A stretch of 17,386 nt of DNA from Vibrio tasmaniensis 1F-187. GTDB lineage: Bacteria > Pseudomonadota > Gammaproteobacteria > Enterobacterales > Vibrionaceae. Below, piece by piece: positions 7,056 through 14,655 of this stretch (the stretch's first letter is position 1; each line of letters begins with the position of its first letter). Where the stretch lies: the NCBI RefSeq assembly GCF_000272405.2, contig NZ_AJZM02000056.1, positions 1 to 17,386 of the forward strand, read 5' to 3'. The position numbers and the translations under genes were made by a program. Under the pieces are notes generated by a model that had not been told where the DNA came from, ran no database searches, and was given only the letters and a program-made list of their open reading frames with translations.

Positions 7056-7106
7056 AAAAAAACACGTCTGATTTTGACAGCCTATTGCAAATACAACATT
7101 TACACT
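7056..7106 (+). promoter_or_regulatory. Putative ExsA-dependent promoter of the vopN operon
   Basis: An A tract (7056-7062), GTC (7066-7068), and TGACA (7075-7079) placed so that T and G follow the G by 9 and 10 nt and A by 13. This matches the A-rich / GnC / TGnnA ExsA consensus at every invariant position. A perfect -35 TTGACA (7074-7079) is followed 21 bp later by TACACT (7101-7106). The 21-22-bp spacer is characteristic of ExsA promoters. A transcript starting near 7113 would include the AGGAG site at 7125-7129. Confidence 0.75.
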
Positions 7107-7138
7107 CAAGTCATATTGTACGAAAGGAGTGCAAATGA

Positions 7139-8032
7139 GTGAGTATTATCAACAATCAAATTGCAACGGGTAACAAGTTTGACACGCCAATTCGAAGCGG
7201 TCATGAGTACGTACGTTCTGGGGAGTCAATTGGTGGAAACTATCGAGGCGAGAGCGTCCGAGTACACAATGCTACTCAATCATTATTTGACGCAATGGAG
7301 GAGCTGACGTCATTAGGCTCAGAAAAAGCAGAAAAAGATCTAACCAAACGTAAAGTAAAAGATGGTGGTCTTCGGGTTAATGAAGCTCATGAGTTGGTGT
7401 CTGAATATTTAAGGAAAGTTCCTGATCTTGAGAAGAACCAAAAGATCAAAGACCTTGCTACCAAGATGGCGGGTGGCAACTTATCAACGATCGCGCAGCT
7501 ACAAGCTTACCTTAATGGCTTTTCTGAAGAGAAGAGTCACCAGTACCTTGCATTAAAGGCGGTAAAAAAGTTTCTCGGAGCGAACCCAGAAAGTAAGAAT
7601 CTGTTGGCGCTGATTGACCAAGCCCTTCTGAACTTTGAGCAAAATCCAGATTCTTGGTCTCAGATTGATACCGAGATTCGTGTGTCGAGCTTTGCTGATG
7701 AATATAGCAAAGAGCAAGACTTTAGCAGTTTGCACCAACTACGCGGTTTCTATCGTGACACAGTACACAGTTACCAAGGCTTAGGCTCGGCATACAAGGA
7801 TGTGGTTGAGCGATTTGGTGAAAAAGAGGTGTCCACCGCCGTCGACTTTATGTTGCAAGGTATGAGTGCAGATTTAAGTGTTCAAGGCAGTAATATTGAT
7901 TCGGTTAAGCTGCAGCTTTTGATGTCAGATATGCAAAAACTTAAGACGCTGAATACCCTTCAAGATCAAGTTAGTAATATCTATCAGATGTTTAAACCTC
8001 AGCAGGCAAGCCATGGCTTATCAAGTTACTGA
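7139..8032 (+). CDS. vopN: VopN, secretion gatekeeper (YopN/MxiC/HrpJ family)
   Basis: Plug protein that, with TyeA and its chaperones, blocks effector secretion until host contact. It has 297 residues and is largely helical. The HrpJ-type domain covers about 50-210, and the C-terminal part would bind TyeA. The reading frame starts with GTG at 7139 (MSIINNQIATG), 9 nt after an AGGAG site. An ATG at 7135, closer to that site, is out of frame and gives only 11 codons. The bases ATGAGTGAGTATT look like ATGAGTATT with a 4-bp duplication. The 3' end overlaps tyeA by 20 nt in the +1 frame. First gene of the plus-strand operon. Confidence 0.93.
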   Translation: MSIINNQIATGNKFDTPIRSGHEYVRSGESIGGNYRGESVRVHNATQSLFDAMEELTSLGSEKAEKDLTKRKVKDGGLRVNEAHELVSEYLRKVPDLEKNQKIKDLATKMAGGNLSTIAQLQAYLNGFSEEKSHQYLALKAVKKFLGANPESKNLLALIDQALLNFEQNPDSWSQIDTEIRVSSFADEYSKEQDFSSLHQLRGFYRDTVHSYQGLGSAYKDVVERFGEKEVSTAVDFMLQGMSADLSVQGSNIDSVKLQLLMSDMQKLKTLNTLQDQVSNIYQMFKPQQASHGLSSY

Positions 8033-8297
8033 TTTAATGTCGGATGTCATCGACTTAGTTGAGCAGCGCTGGGTGGGGAGCGAAGAGATATGGAACTTAG
8101 TGAACGCCATGAAGTTGGGGGCCATTGAGCGACAAATTAGTTTTTTACGAGAACTGCACAACTTAGTTCGGCATATTTCCATTGATGTGTTTAACGACGA
8201 AGAACAGCGGCAAAACCTAATACAAGCAATACAAAAAGTGCTTGATGAAGCGATTGATTTAGAAGAAGAGGAAATTTGGAACGATGAATTGGATTGA
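8013..8297 (+). CDS. tyeA: TyeA, VopN-binding secretion control protein
   Basis: The 94-residue protein (Yersinia TyeA 92) binds the C-terminus of the gatekeeper at the cytoplasmic face. The start MAYQVTDLMSDVIDLVEQRW parallels the Yersinia start [20 protein letters not shown] as I recall it. The later VFNDEEQRQNLIQ is almost identical to the Yersinia VFSDEEQRQNLLQ. The C-terminus is acidic (EEEEIW). The ATG lies inside the 3' end of vopN, and the 3' end overlaps sycN by 14 nt. Confidence 0.96.
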   Translation: MAYQVTDLMSDVIDLVEQRWVGSEEIWNLVNAMKLGAIERQISFLRELHNLVRHISIDVFNDEEQRQNLIQAIQKVLDEAIDLEEEEIWNDELD

Positions 8298-8658
8298 TGC
8301 GTCAGTGGATGATTTTTGCCGAGGAATGGGGCTTGAAGCCGTAAATTTCTCGTCGGCTGGACGTGTTCAGTTGAGCTTTGAACAAAGCGGCACCTTGTAC
8401 CTTGAGAAATATCAGGATTGTTTGTTTCTTATGTTGGTAAAAGCGCTGCCATGGCATCAATCTAATGAGTCAATTAAAAAGGCACTGAGCTTTTGTCATT
8501 CAGGGCAAGGGTGGCCATTCACTATTAAAACTGGGCTGTTCGATGAACAAGCGTTAGTTTTCTCAGCGCAAATTGAAGGCGATGAAGTTACCTTACCAAC
8601 CATAGAACAAGCATTCGCGTTGCTAGTTCGTTTGCATAACGACGTGGTGAACTCATGA
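8284..8658 (+). CDS. sycN: SycN, gatekeeper secretion chaperone
   Basis: The 124-residue protein (Yersinia SycN 123) is a class I T3SS chaperone. With a YscB-type partner, not present in this window, it binds the N-terminal region of the gatekeeper. Supporting features are the start MNWIDASVDDFC, the SGTLYLEKY stretch at about 35-43, and the C-terminal TIEQAFALLVRLHNDV, which resembles SycN. It overlaps tyeA by 14 nt and ends in an ATGA overlap with vscX, indicating a coupled string. Confidence 0.92.
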   Translation: MNWIDASVDDFCRGMGLEAVNFSSAGRVQLSFEQSGTLYLEKYQDCLFLMLVKALPWHQSNESIKKALSFCHSGQGWPFTIKTGLFDEQALVFSAQIEGDEVTLPTIEQAFALLVRLHNDVVNS

Positions 8659-9032
8659 ATCGGATTAGTACATTAAACGTTGGTATTGAAAGTTTTGCTC
8701 ATATCTCTCTTGAGCAAGTCGAAAGCGACTTTCCACAACGTTTTCAACTGCTACCTGACGGTCAAGCCATCGCGACGCACCTAGAGAAATTGTATGAACT
8801 TCGCCCTTCAGAGCAGTACTTGATGCCACTCGCTAAGCCAAAGATTACACATACAGACTTACTTCGCCCAGAAAAATACCGTCAGCAGTTTGATATAACT
8901 CTGCAAAGACTTCAAGACTTGGCGAAGAAAAATGGTTCTCATACGCTAACTCAAGCAGCGGAAACGTTGCAAACTACTCAATTAGATCAACGTTATCTCA
9001 CCATGGCGTTGAATCTACTGATTCAGGTTTAA
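8655..9032 (+). CDS. vscX: VscX, early secreted T3SS factor (YscX family)
   Basis: The 125 residues match YscX (about 122). It is soluble, with no signal peptide or membrane span, and a helical C-terminal half (about 75-122). In Ysc systems this protein forms a complex with YscY and the export gate protein YscV/LcrD and is needed to secrete early substrates. The position between sycN and vscY is the conserved one. The start overlaps the sycN stop by 4 nt. The sequence alone is less diagnostic than the context. Confidence 0.9.
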   Translation: MNRISTLNVGIESFAHISLEQVESDFPQRFQLLPDGQAIATHLEKLYELRPSEQYLMPLAKPKITHTDLLRPEKYRQQFDITLQRLQDLAKKNGSHTLTQAAETLQTTQLDQRYLTMALNLLIQV

Positions 9033-9037
9033 CTCCC

Positions 9038-9376
9038 ATGTTACAAGCAAAAGATGTGGAGCTATTGCTTATCCACGGGGCTCTCCAAGTTCAATATAAA
9101 AAACCTAAACAAGCAATTATGTTACTCGAAGCGCTGTTGGAAATCGAACCTCAGCATAAAGAAGCTCGCCAAACATTAGCGGTAGCATGCCTGGATTTAG
9201 GGCGGTACGCTCGTTCAATCGAACTGTGCGAAAGCTTGTTGGAAGCCAACAACTCTAATGAAGCTGGTTTATGGTTTTGTCTTAGCCAAGCCCGCTGGAA
9301 ACAAGATGATGTTGAGGGCGCGCGCCGCGCTCATCGCTGTTATATAAAATCTCTAAATAGTGAACCAAATGAATAA
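9038..9376 (+). CDS. vscY: VscY, TPR chaperone of VscX (YscY family)
   Basis: The 112 residues (YscY 114) are built of about three tetratricopeptide-like helical pairs. Examples are [20 protein letters not shown] at 15-34 and [19 protein letters not shown] at 50-68, followed by [21 protein letters not shown]. Family members bind YscX. The ATG is 5 nt after the vscX stop and has only a weak AGG about 11 nt upstream, so coupling to vscX translation is likely. The 3' end overlaps vcrD by 8 or 17 nt, depending on which vcrD start is used. Confidence 0.92.
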   Translation: MLQAKDVELLLIHGALQVQYKKPKQAIMLLEALLEIEPQHKEARQTLAVACLDLGRYARSIELCESLLEANNSNEAGLWFCLSQARWKQDDVEGARRAHRCYIKSLNSEPNE

Positions 9377-11486
9377 GTTGATCGATATTATTAACAAGGT
9401 TGGGCAGCGTAAAGACATCATGCTTGCCGTGATGCTACTGGCAATCGTCTTTATGATGATCTTGCCTTTACCTACGACATTGGTGGATGTACTTATCGGT
9501 ACCAACATGAGTATAGCGGTCGTCTTATTGATGATTGCTATCTACATTACATCCCCCCTAGAGTTCTCTGCATTCCCAGCGGTTCTGTTGATCACTACAC
9601 TATTTCGCTTGTCACTTTCTATCACTACAACACGACTTATCCTGCTGCAAGGTGATGCTGGTCAAATCGTTTCTACCTTTGGTAACTTCGTCGTGGGTGG
9701 TAACCTGGTCGTGGGCATCGTAGTTTTCCTGATCATCACAATCGTTCAGTTTATGGTGATTACTAAAGGTTCAGAAAGGGTAGCGGAAGTCAGTGCTCGA
9801 TTCTCCCTTGATGCGATGCCGGGTAAGCAAATGAGTATAGACGGCGATATGCGCGCCGGGGTAATCGATGTTCATGAGGCGCGTCATCGCCGTTCAGTGA
9901 TTGAAAAAGAAAGCCAAATGTACGGCTCTATGGACGGGGCGATGAAGTTCGTAAAAGGAGACTCTATTGCTGGTCTGGTGATAATCGTGGTGAATATTCT
10001 TGGCGGTGTAACCATAGGTGTGACTCAAAAAGGCATGTCAGCGTCGGAAGCATTGGAGCTATTTGCTGTTTTGACCGTAGGTGATGGCCTGGTATCGCAA
10101 ATTCCGGCTCTCTTTATCGCGATTACTGCCGGTATTATTGTGACGCGCGTTTCGAATGAAGAGTCCTCTGACCTAGGCTCAGATATCGGAGCACAGGTTA
10201 CAGCACAACCAAGAGCTTTGTTGATTGGCGGTGTGTTGCTAGTGTTGTTTGCGCTTATTCCCGGTTTCCCGAAGGTTACCTTCTTTGTTCTTGCTATTGT
10301 AGTCGGTGGTGGCGGCTTTTTCTTACTCCATAACAAAAAACAACAAAGTAAATTAAGCAGTGCCGACTTACCAAGTTTTGTTGCCCAAGGCGCGGGCTCG
10401 CCAGCCGCCAAATCGAACAAAGCGGCACCTCAGCGCAACAGCAAAGGAAAACTAGGTGAACAAGAAGAGTTCGCTATGACGGTACCGCTGCTAATCGATT
10501 TGGATGCTCGCTTACAAGAGAGCTTAGAAGCCGTCGCTTTGAATGATGAGCTCGCACGAGTAAGACGAGCGTTGTACCTAGATCTCGGCGTGCCGTTCCC
10601 GGGGATTCACTTACGATTTAACGAAGGGATGAGCAACGGTGAATACTTGATTCAATTGCAAGAAGTGCCAGTTGCCCGCGGTCGGATTCAAAGCTTAAAA
10701 CTGCTGGTGACAGAAGATAATGAGCAGATCGATTTGCTTGGTATACCTTACGAGAAAGATGACGATTTTCTACCGGGAATTTCGAGTATTTGGGTAGACC
10801 ACAGTCATAAAGTAAAACTAGAAAACAGCCAAGTGGGCTTTTTAACTCCCGACCGTATTTTGACTTACCACCTATCTCATGTGCTAAAAGAGTACGCCCA
10901 AGATTTTATCGGTATCCAAGAGACTCGTTATTTGCTAGAGCAAATGGAAGGCAGTTATTCCGAATTAGTAAAAGAGACACAGCGTATTGTGCCTTTGCAA
11001 AAAATGACGGAAATCCTACAACGCCTTGTCTCTGAGGATATTTCTATTCGTAACTTACGAGTGATCTTAGAAGCAATGGTGGAGTGGGGACAAAAAGAAA
11101 AAGACGTGGTTCAGTTGACTGAATACATCCGTTCAAGTTTGAAACGCTATATTTGTTACAAGTACGCCAGCGGTCAAAATATGTTGCCAGCATACCTGTT
11201 AGATCAGAGCTTGGAAGATATGCTCCGTAACGGTATTCGTCAGACTTCGTCGGGCAGTTACTTAGCGCTTGACCCTTCCGTTACTCAACAGTTTGTCAGC
11301 GACGTTAAGCAAGCAGTTGGTGATTTGAGCCGTATGCCAAATAAACCAGTGTTAGTGGTGTCAATGGACGTACGCCGTTACGTGCGAAAATTGATTGAAT
11401 CTGAATACTACGATCTGCCAGTGCTGTCTTTTCAAGAACTAACGCAACAAATTAATATTCAACCTTTAGGCAGGGTGGGAATGTAA
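9360..11486 (+). CDS. vcrD: VcrD, major export-gate protein (LcrD/YscV/FlhA family)
   Basis: Large inner-membrane protein that forms the nonameric export gate. It has 708 residues from GTG at 9360, or 705 from ATG at 9369. The first ATG in frame looks at least as likely to be the start, since neither codon has a good ribosome site. Seven or eight membrane spans lie within about 18-335. The FHIPEP family signature [20 protein letters not shown] is at 147-166. A linker at about 345-365 leads to the cytoplasmic domain, which ends [16 protein letters not shown], nearly identical to LcrD. The stop overlaps the vcrR ATG by one base. Confidence 0.97.
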   Translation: MNQMNKLIDIINKVGQRKDIMLAVMLLAIVFMMILPLPTTLVDVLIGTNMSIAVVLLMIAIYITSPLEFSAFPAVLLITTLFRLSLSITTTRLILLQGDAGQIVSTFGNFVVGGNLVVGIVVFLIITIVQFMVITKGSERVAEVSARFSLDAMPGKQMSIDGDMRAGVIDVHEARHRRSVIEKESQMYGSMDGAMKFVKGDSIAGLVIIVVNILGGVTIGVTQKGMSASEALELFAVLTVGDGLVSQIPALFIAITAGIIVTRVSNEESSDLGSDIGAQVTAQPRALLIGGVLLVLFALIPGFPKVTFFVLAIVVGGGGFFLLHNKKQQSKLSSADLPSFVAQGAGSPAAKSNKAAPQRNSKGKLGEQEEFAMTVPLLIDLDARLQESLEAVALNDELARVRRALYLDLGVPFPGIHLRFNEGMSNGEYLIQLQEVPVARGRIQSLKLLVTEDNEQIDLLGIPYEKDDDFLPGISSIWVDHSHKVKLENSQVGFLTPDRILTYHLSHVLKEYAQDFIGIQETRYLLEQMEGSYSELVKETQRIVPLQKMTEILQRLVSEDISIRNLRVILEAMVEWGQKEKDVVQLTEYIRSSLKRYICYKYASGQNMLPAYLLDQSLEDMLRNGIRQTSSGSYLALDPSVTQQFVSDVKQAVGDLSRMPNKPVLVVSMDVRRYVRKLIESEYYDLPVLSFQELTQQINIQPLGRVGM

Positions 11487-11920
11487 TGGCATGTGTACTC
11501 AGTCAGTCTTTAGTGACGTCAGGAATCAAAGTGAGGCCTTATTTCTGGCAGAAAAGCACTATCTTACTTGGCCATCGCTACGAATACGACGGTATGGAGC
11601 TCGTGTTCCGAGTAGACGATGGTGAAATTATCATCGTTTTGTTGCGAAGAATTACTCCAAACCAAGGTTTGAGCAATCCTTTCTCTGCACTGTTTTTACT
11701 CGCAGAACATGCTATCCGATTGTACCCACTCAACTGGATCATTCGTGGCAACGTTGACGTATTGCGTGGTAGCAATATGAGTAACCAAAGATTAGCGCAA
11801 TTCTATTTGGGAGCCTGTGGTGCGAGTCACGATGAACAAGATGATTGGTACTACTTGCGCCTGAGTGACTACCGCCCACTTAAAAAGAGAAAGAAAGTAA
11901 AAACTCTCGACTGTTACTGA
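11486..11920 (+). CDS. vcrR: VcrR, LcrR-family T3SS regulator/accessory protein
   Basis: The 144 residues are close to LcrR of Yersinia (about 146). The N-terminal GIKVRPYFWQKSTILLGHRY and FRVDDGEIIIVLLRRI are strongly conserved family stretches. It is soluble, with a basic C-terminus (LKKRKKVK). LcrR affects secretion control in Yersinia, but its mechanism is unsettled. The ATG overlaps the vcrD stop (TAATG). The last 20 or so bases of the gene also carry an ExsA-like promoter for vcrG. Confidence 0.92.
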   Translation: MACVLSQSLVTSGIKVRPYFWQKSTILLGHRYEYDGMELVFRVDDGEIIIVLLRRITPNQGLSNPFSALFLLAEHAIRLYPLNWIIRGNVDVLRGSNMSNQRLAQFYLGACGASHDEQDDWYYLRLSDYRPLKKRKKVKTLDCY

Positions 11921-11950
11921 CAGCATCTAATAGATGCTTCGCTTTAATAT
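11899..11950 (+). promoter_or_regulatory. Putative ExsA-dependent promoter of vcrGVH-vopBD
   Basis: An A tract (11899-11903), GAC (11909-11911) and TGACA (11918-11922) have the same spacing as the vopN site: AAAA is 6-9 nt before the G, TG is 9-10 nt after it, and A is 13 nt after it. The -35 is CTGACA (11917-11922). A 22-bp spacer leads to TAATAT (11945-11950), fitting TAnnnT. The upstream part lies inside the end of vcrR. The spacer holds a near-palindrome (AGCATCTA, one base, TAGATGCT). The predicted transcript start is near 11957. Confidence 0.7.
11922..11938. repeat. 17-bp palindrome in the spacer of the vcrG promoter
   Basis: AGCATCTA (11922-11929) and TAGATGCT (11931-11938) are perfect reverse complements around one base. 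In RNA it could form a 6-bp stem with a 5-nt loop. It lies between the proposed -35 and -10 elements, where a dimeric regulator could bind. No T run follows, so it is not a typical terminator. Confidence 0.65.
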
Positions 11951-11960
11951 AGGTATCAAG

Positions 11961-12251
11961 ATGAAGCAACCCTTTACCGAAACCATTGAAAAATCAGAAC
12001 TTGCTATCCTTACTGCAGATGACAGAGCTGAAGTGTTCAATGAACTACTTGAAGGATTAGGTGTTGGTCCAGTAGCAGGAAATATTCTGCTTGATGGGTT
12101 AAACGCCGATCCCAAACTGATGAAACAAGCAGAACATGAATTGCTCGAGGAAGTACAACGCCGCAGACAACAACAACATCCGCTCCACGGCACTAATGCC
12201 GAAGGCTCTAGGCGCAAGCGGCCTGTGTTACTTCGTGGCATAGTAATTTAA
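11961..12251 (+). CDS. vcrG: VcrG, negative regulator and VcrV-binding protein (LcrG family)
   Basis: The 96 residues from ATG 11961 match LcrG (95). An upstream in-frame ATG at 11934 would add nine residues. It has no ribosome site and would lie before the promoter -10, so I reject it. In Yersinia, LcrG blocks the secretion channel from inside and is titrated by LcrV. Conserved features are EKSELAILTADDRAEVFNELLEGLG near the N-terminus (residues about 10-35), a helical middle ending EHELLEEVQRRRQQQ, and a C-terminal RKRPVLLRGIVI that parallels the LcrG end. An AGG lies at 11951-11953. Confidence 0.92.
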   Translation: MKQPFTETIEKSELAILTADDRAEVFNELLEGLGVGPVAGNILLDGLNADPKLMKQAEHELLEEVQRRRQQQHPLHGTNAEGSRRKRPVLLRGIVI

Positions 12252-12261
12252 AGGTTTTTAA

Positions 12262-14148
12262 ATGACGGATATAAACAGAAGAAACCCAGTAGGTGGGGTA
12301 GGACCTCGACCAGAGCCGCAGACCTCATTTCAGGATCGTTTGGCTGATAAATTGGCTAATATTTTAGGGGAGCCAAATGCGGCTAAGTTGAAGGCGTTGA
12401 TTAGTCAATTGCCTAAGGTGTTAGGGCGTAGTGAACAAGATAGCCTTGATCTTTATGCCAATTCATTGAGGAAACTACTAGAAAAACAAGCAGCATTTAC
12501 TGGCACTGCTGCAGTTGATACTGCTGCTCATTGGATGAAATCGTTGCAAAATCAAGCGGTGAATGGTCAGATTTCACCTCAAGACTTGGTAAACGGAGTC
12601 AACAAAACACTTACTTACCAATTCCGAACTTGGTTCGAAAAGCAGTTAAGTGACAAGGTAGACAATTCGCTCCCTACAGACTTTATCAATCAGTTCCGCT
12701 TAGGAAGCCAGAGTACCCAAGAAGAACAAATAGCTAACTTAGATGCCGATGCACTTAAACAAGCTACTGCGAAGATCAGTGTGTTTATAAATTCACTTTC
12801 TCAGCAAATGAGCTCTAGTAAGGTTCGTGAGAACGCTATTTCTTTTTTGCGTAATGCATTTCGCAATCTAGGTTCGGTAGACATCAACGAGCTAAATAAC
12901 TCGGATTATTTATTAACGAAAGAAAGCTTCAAAGCAGCAGTTTTAGCACAGCTTACTAGATCTTTAAATAATGCAGGTCTTACGCTAAGTGGCAGTGATG
13001 CACAACTTTTGGCAAATAAAATCACTTGGCTTCCAGGTATGTCTAAGCAGGAGCTTAGAGGAGGGCTGAACGATCTGGTGAACCAAGTAAAAGGTCAATA
13101 CGCAAATGCTTATGGAGCAGGTTCGGTTAGTAAGCTGCAAATAGTACTTGATGCGGCAATTGCAAAGCTAAGGAGCTCATCTACGGATATAACGCTCTCT
13201 AGCTTATTCTCGAATATGGCTGTGAGTCTTATAAACACTCAAGTCGATGCCTTTTATAGCAGTCTTCACGAAGTGCAGAAGTTCCAAACTCCACAACAAC
13301 AGGTTGACCAAATAAAACAGCATACAGCACGAGATATAAGATTTCAGTTTGAAAAAATGATGTTGAGGAAAGATGTTGGTATCGACTTTGCCACTCGTCA
13401 TAAAAAAATGATGAGTAACCTAGCCGCTCTGAAAGCTCGTTTAAGTAAAATCACAGAAGATGAAAAGAAAATAACGGTAGGGACTGACGGTCAAAGGAAA
13501 GCAGATGTTAAAGCTGAGCACTCGTTAACCTCTCGTGATTTGTTATCTGTGATTGATTCGACTATTGGCGATCGTTTTGATGAGCGCGTGCTGTTTTCTT
13601 TAAATGAGCGTCGAGTGAACCGTCTTGAAAAGCGTAACGAGAAGAAAGAGGAACTCCAAGAGCTTACGACTAAACTAAAAATATTTGGTCAAGTCCAGAC
13701 TACCATCAGTACAAAGTTATCGGAGATAATTAACTCAAGTACTGGTGGTGGGCATTATTATCCAGACAGGCAGCATTTTACTTATAAACATTTCGGATAT
13801 GAGACTCAACAAAAGTTTGAAAAAGGTAAGGAGTTTAAGTATTTAGAAAAACATATAACTCCAAGGGTTGGTTCTGATGGAGTTAAATACTTTACTCACA
13901 AACAATTTTTAGAGCATGCAGGAGTGACTGTTAGTCGCGATGTATATTATAACAATACAGATAACAAATACCTTAGTAATTTTTCTAGCTCGGTTTCAAG
14001 TAAGTCGAAGCCAATTAACGATTCTGTACAGTTAAAAACTACTGCGTTAAGCGACATCAGTTCCCAATACAACGCAACTGTTGAAGCTATGAACAAATTT
14101 GTTCAAAAGTACCACAATATTTTGCAAGCAATCCTACGAGCGATTTAA
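12262..14148 (+). CDS. vcrV: VcrV, enlarged needle-tip protein (LcrV family)
   Basis: Hydrophilic protein that caps the needle and guides insertion of the VopB/VopD pore. It has 628 residues, against about 326 for LcrV. The LcrV-like part starts near residue 455: EELQELTTKLKIFGQVQTTI corresponds to the first long coil helix of LcrV. FKYLEKHITP then leads to SVSSKSKPINDSVQLKTTAL and SDISSQYNATVEAMNKFVQK, which match the LcrV C-terminus closely. Residues 1-420 have no LcrV counterpart that I can recognise. They are helical, with few charges in clusters and no membrane spans. An AAAGG site lies about 7 nt before the ATG. Enlarged tip proteins (about 600 residues) are known for Vibrio T3SS1. Confidence 0.93.
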   Translation: MTDINRRNPVGGVGPRPEPQTSFQDRLADKLANILGEPNAAKLKALISQLPKVLGRSEQDSLDLYANSLRKLLEKQAAFTGTAAVDTAAHWMKSLQNQAVNGQISPQDLVNGVNKTLTYQFRTWFEKQLSDKVDNSLPTDFINQFRLGSQSTQEEQIANLDADALKQATAKISVFINSLSQQMSSSKVRENAISFLRNAFRNLGSVDINELNNSDYLLTKESFKAAVLAQLTRSLNNAGLTLSGSDAQLLANKITWLPGMSKQELRGGLNDLVNQVKGQYANAYGAGSVSKLQIVLDAAIAKLRSSSTDITLSSLFSNMAVSLINTQVDAFYSSLHEVQKFQTPQQQVDQIKQHTARDIRFQFEKMMLRKDVGIDFATRHKKMMSNLAALKARLSKITEDEKKITVGTDGQRKADVKAEHSLTSRDLLSVIDSTIGDRFDERVLFSLNERRVNRLEKRNEKKEELQELTTKLKIFGQVQTTISTKLSEIINSSTGGGHYYPDRQHFTYKHFGYETQQKFEKGKEFKYLEKHITPRVGSDGVKYFTHKQFLEHAGVTVSRDVYYNNTDNKYLSNFSSSVSSKSKPINDSVQLKTTALSDISSQYNATVEAMNKFVQKYHNILQAILRAI

Positions 14149-14160
14149 GGATAAATAACC

Positions 14161-14652
14161 ATGACTACACAAAACCCGGTAACTGACCCATCTCAAATGC
14201 AAGCAGAGGAACTCCTTTCGTTTCTTGAGGAAGGTGGAACGTTAAAAATGCTGCACGATGTATCAGCAGATACCATTGAGCACATTTACGCTGTTGGATT
14301 CAATTTTTTCCAATCAGGAAAAATAGAGCAAGCCGGTAAGATATTCCAACTGCTTAGCATGCTTGACCACTACCAAGCACGATTTTTTATTGGTTTAGGA
14401 GCTGCTCGTCAAGAACTGGGTGAGTACCTGCAGGCGATTGACGCCTACAGTTATGCAGCGCTTGTAGATATTAATGACCCACGCCCACCTTTCCACTCTG
14501 CAGAGTGTTACCTAAAACTTGAGCAATTAACAGAGGCAGAGAGTGGGTTTTACAGCGCGAAGGGGATGTCTGCCGGAAAACCAGAGTATGCAGATTTGCA
14601 TCAACGCGCAGGCATCATGTTAGAAGCGGTGAAAAACAAAAGGAGTAACTAG
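14161..14652 (+). CDS. vcrH: VcrH, translocator chaperone (SycD/LcrH, class II TPR)
   Basis: Cytoplasmic chaperone that keeps the pore-forming proteins VopB and VopD soluble before secretion. The 163 residues (SycD 168) contain three TPR units from about 44 to 148. Representative stretches are IYAVGFNFFQSGKIEQAGKI, FFIGLGAARQELGEYLQAID and PPFHSAECYLKLEQLTEAES, all close to LcrH. The ATG is 12 nt after the vcrV stop with an AAGGA site. It is 3 nt from vopB. Confidence 0.96.
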   Translation: MTTQNPVTDPSQMQAEELLSFLEEGGTLKMLHDVSADTIEHIYAVGFNFFQSGKIEQAGKIFQLLSMLDHYQARFFIGLGAARQELGEYLQAIDAYSYAALVDINDPRPPFHSAECYLKLEQLTEAESGFYSAKGMSAGKPEYADLHQRAGIMLEAVKNKRSN

Positions 14653-14655
14653 AAT

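Noticed and set aside
7135..7173. ATG at 7135 as the vopN start
   Set aside because: Its frame stops after 11 codons. The GatekeeperN-like frame begins with GTG at 7139.
11934..11960. Upstream ATG (11934) as the vcrG start
   Set aside because: It has no ribosome site and lies inside the palindrome, upstream of the proposed -10. ATG 11961 gives the usual LcrG length.
11927..12241. Minus-strand 104-codon ORF opposite vcrG
   Set aside because: It is a Ser-rich shadow frame covering the same bases as a recognised LcrG-family gene.
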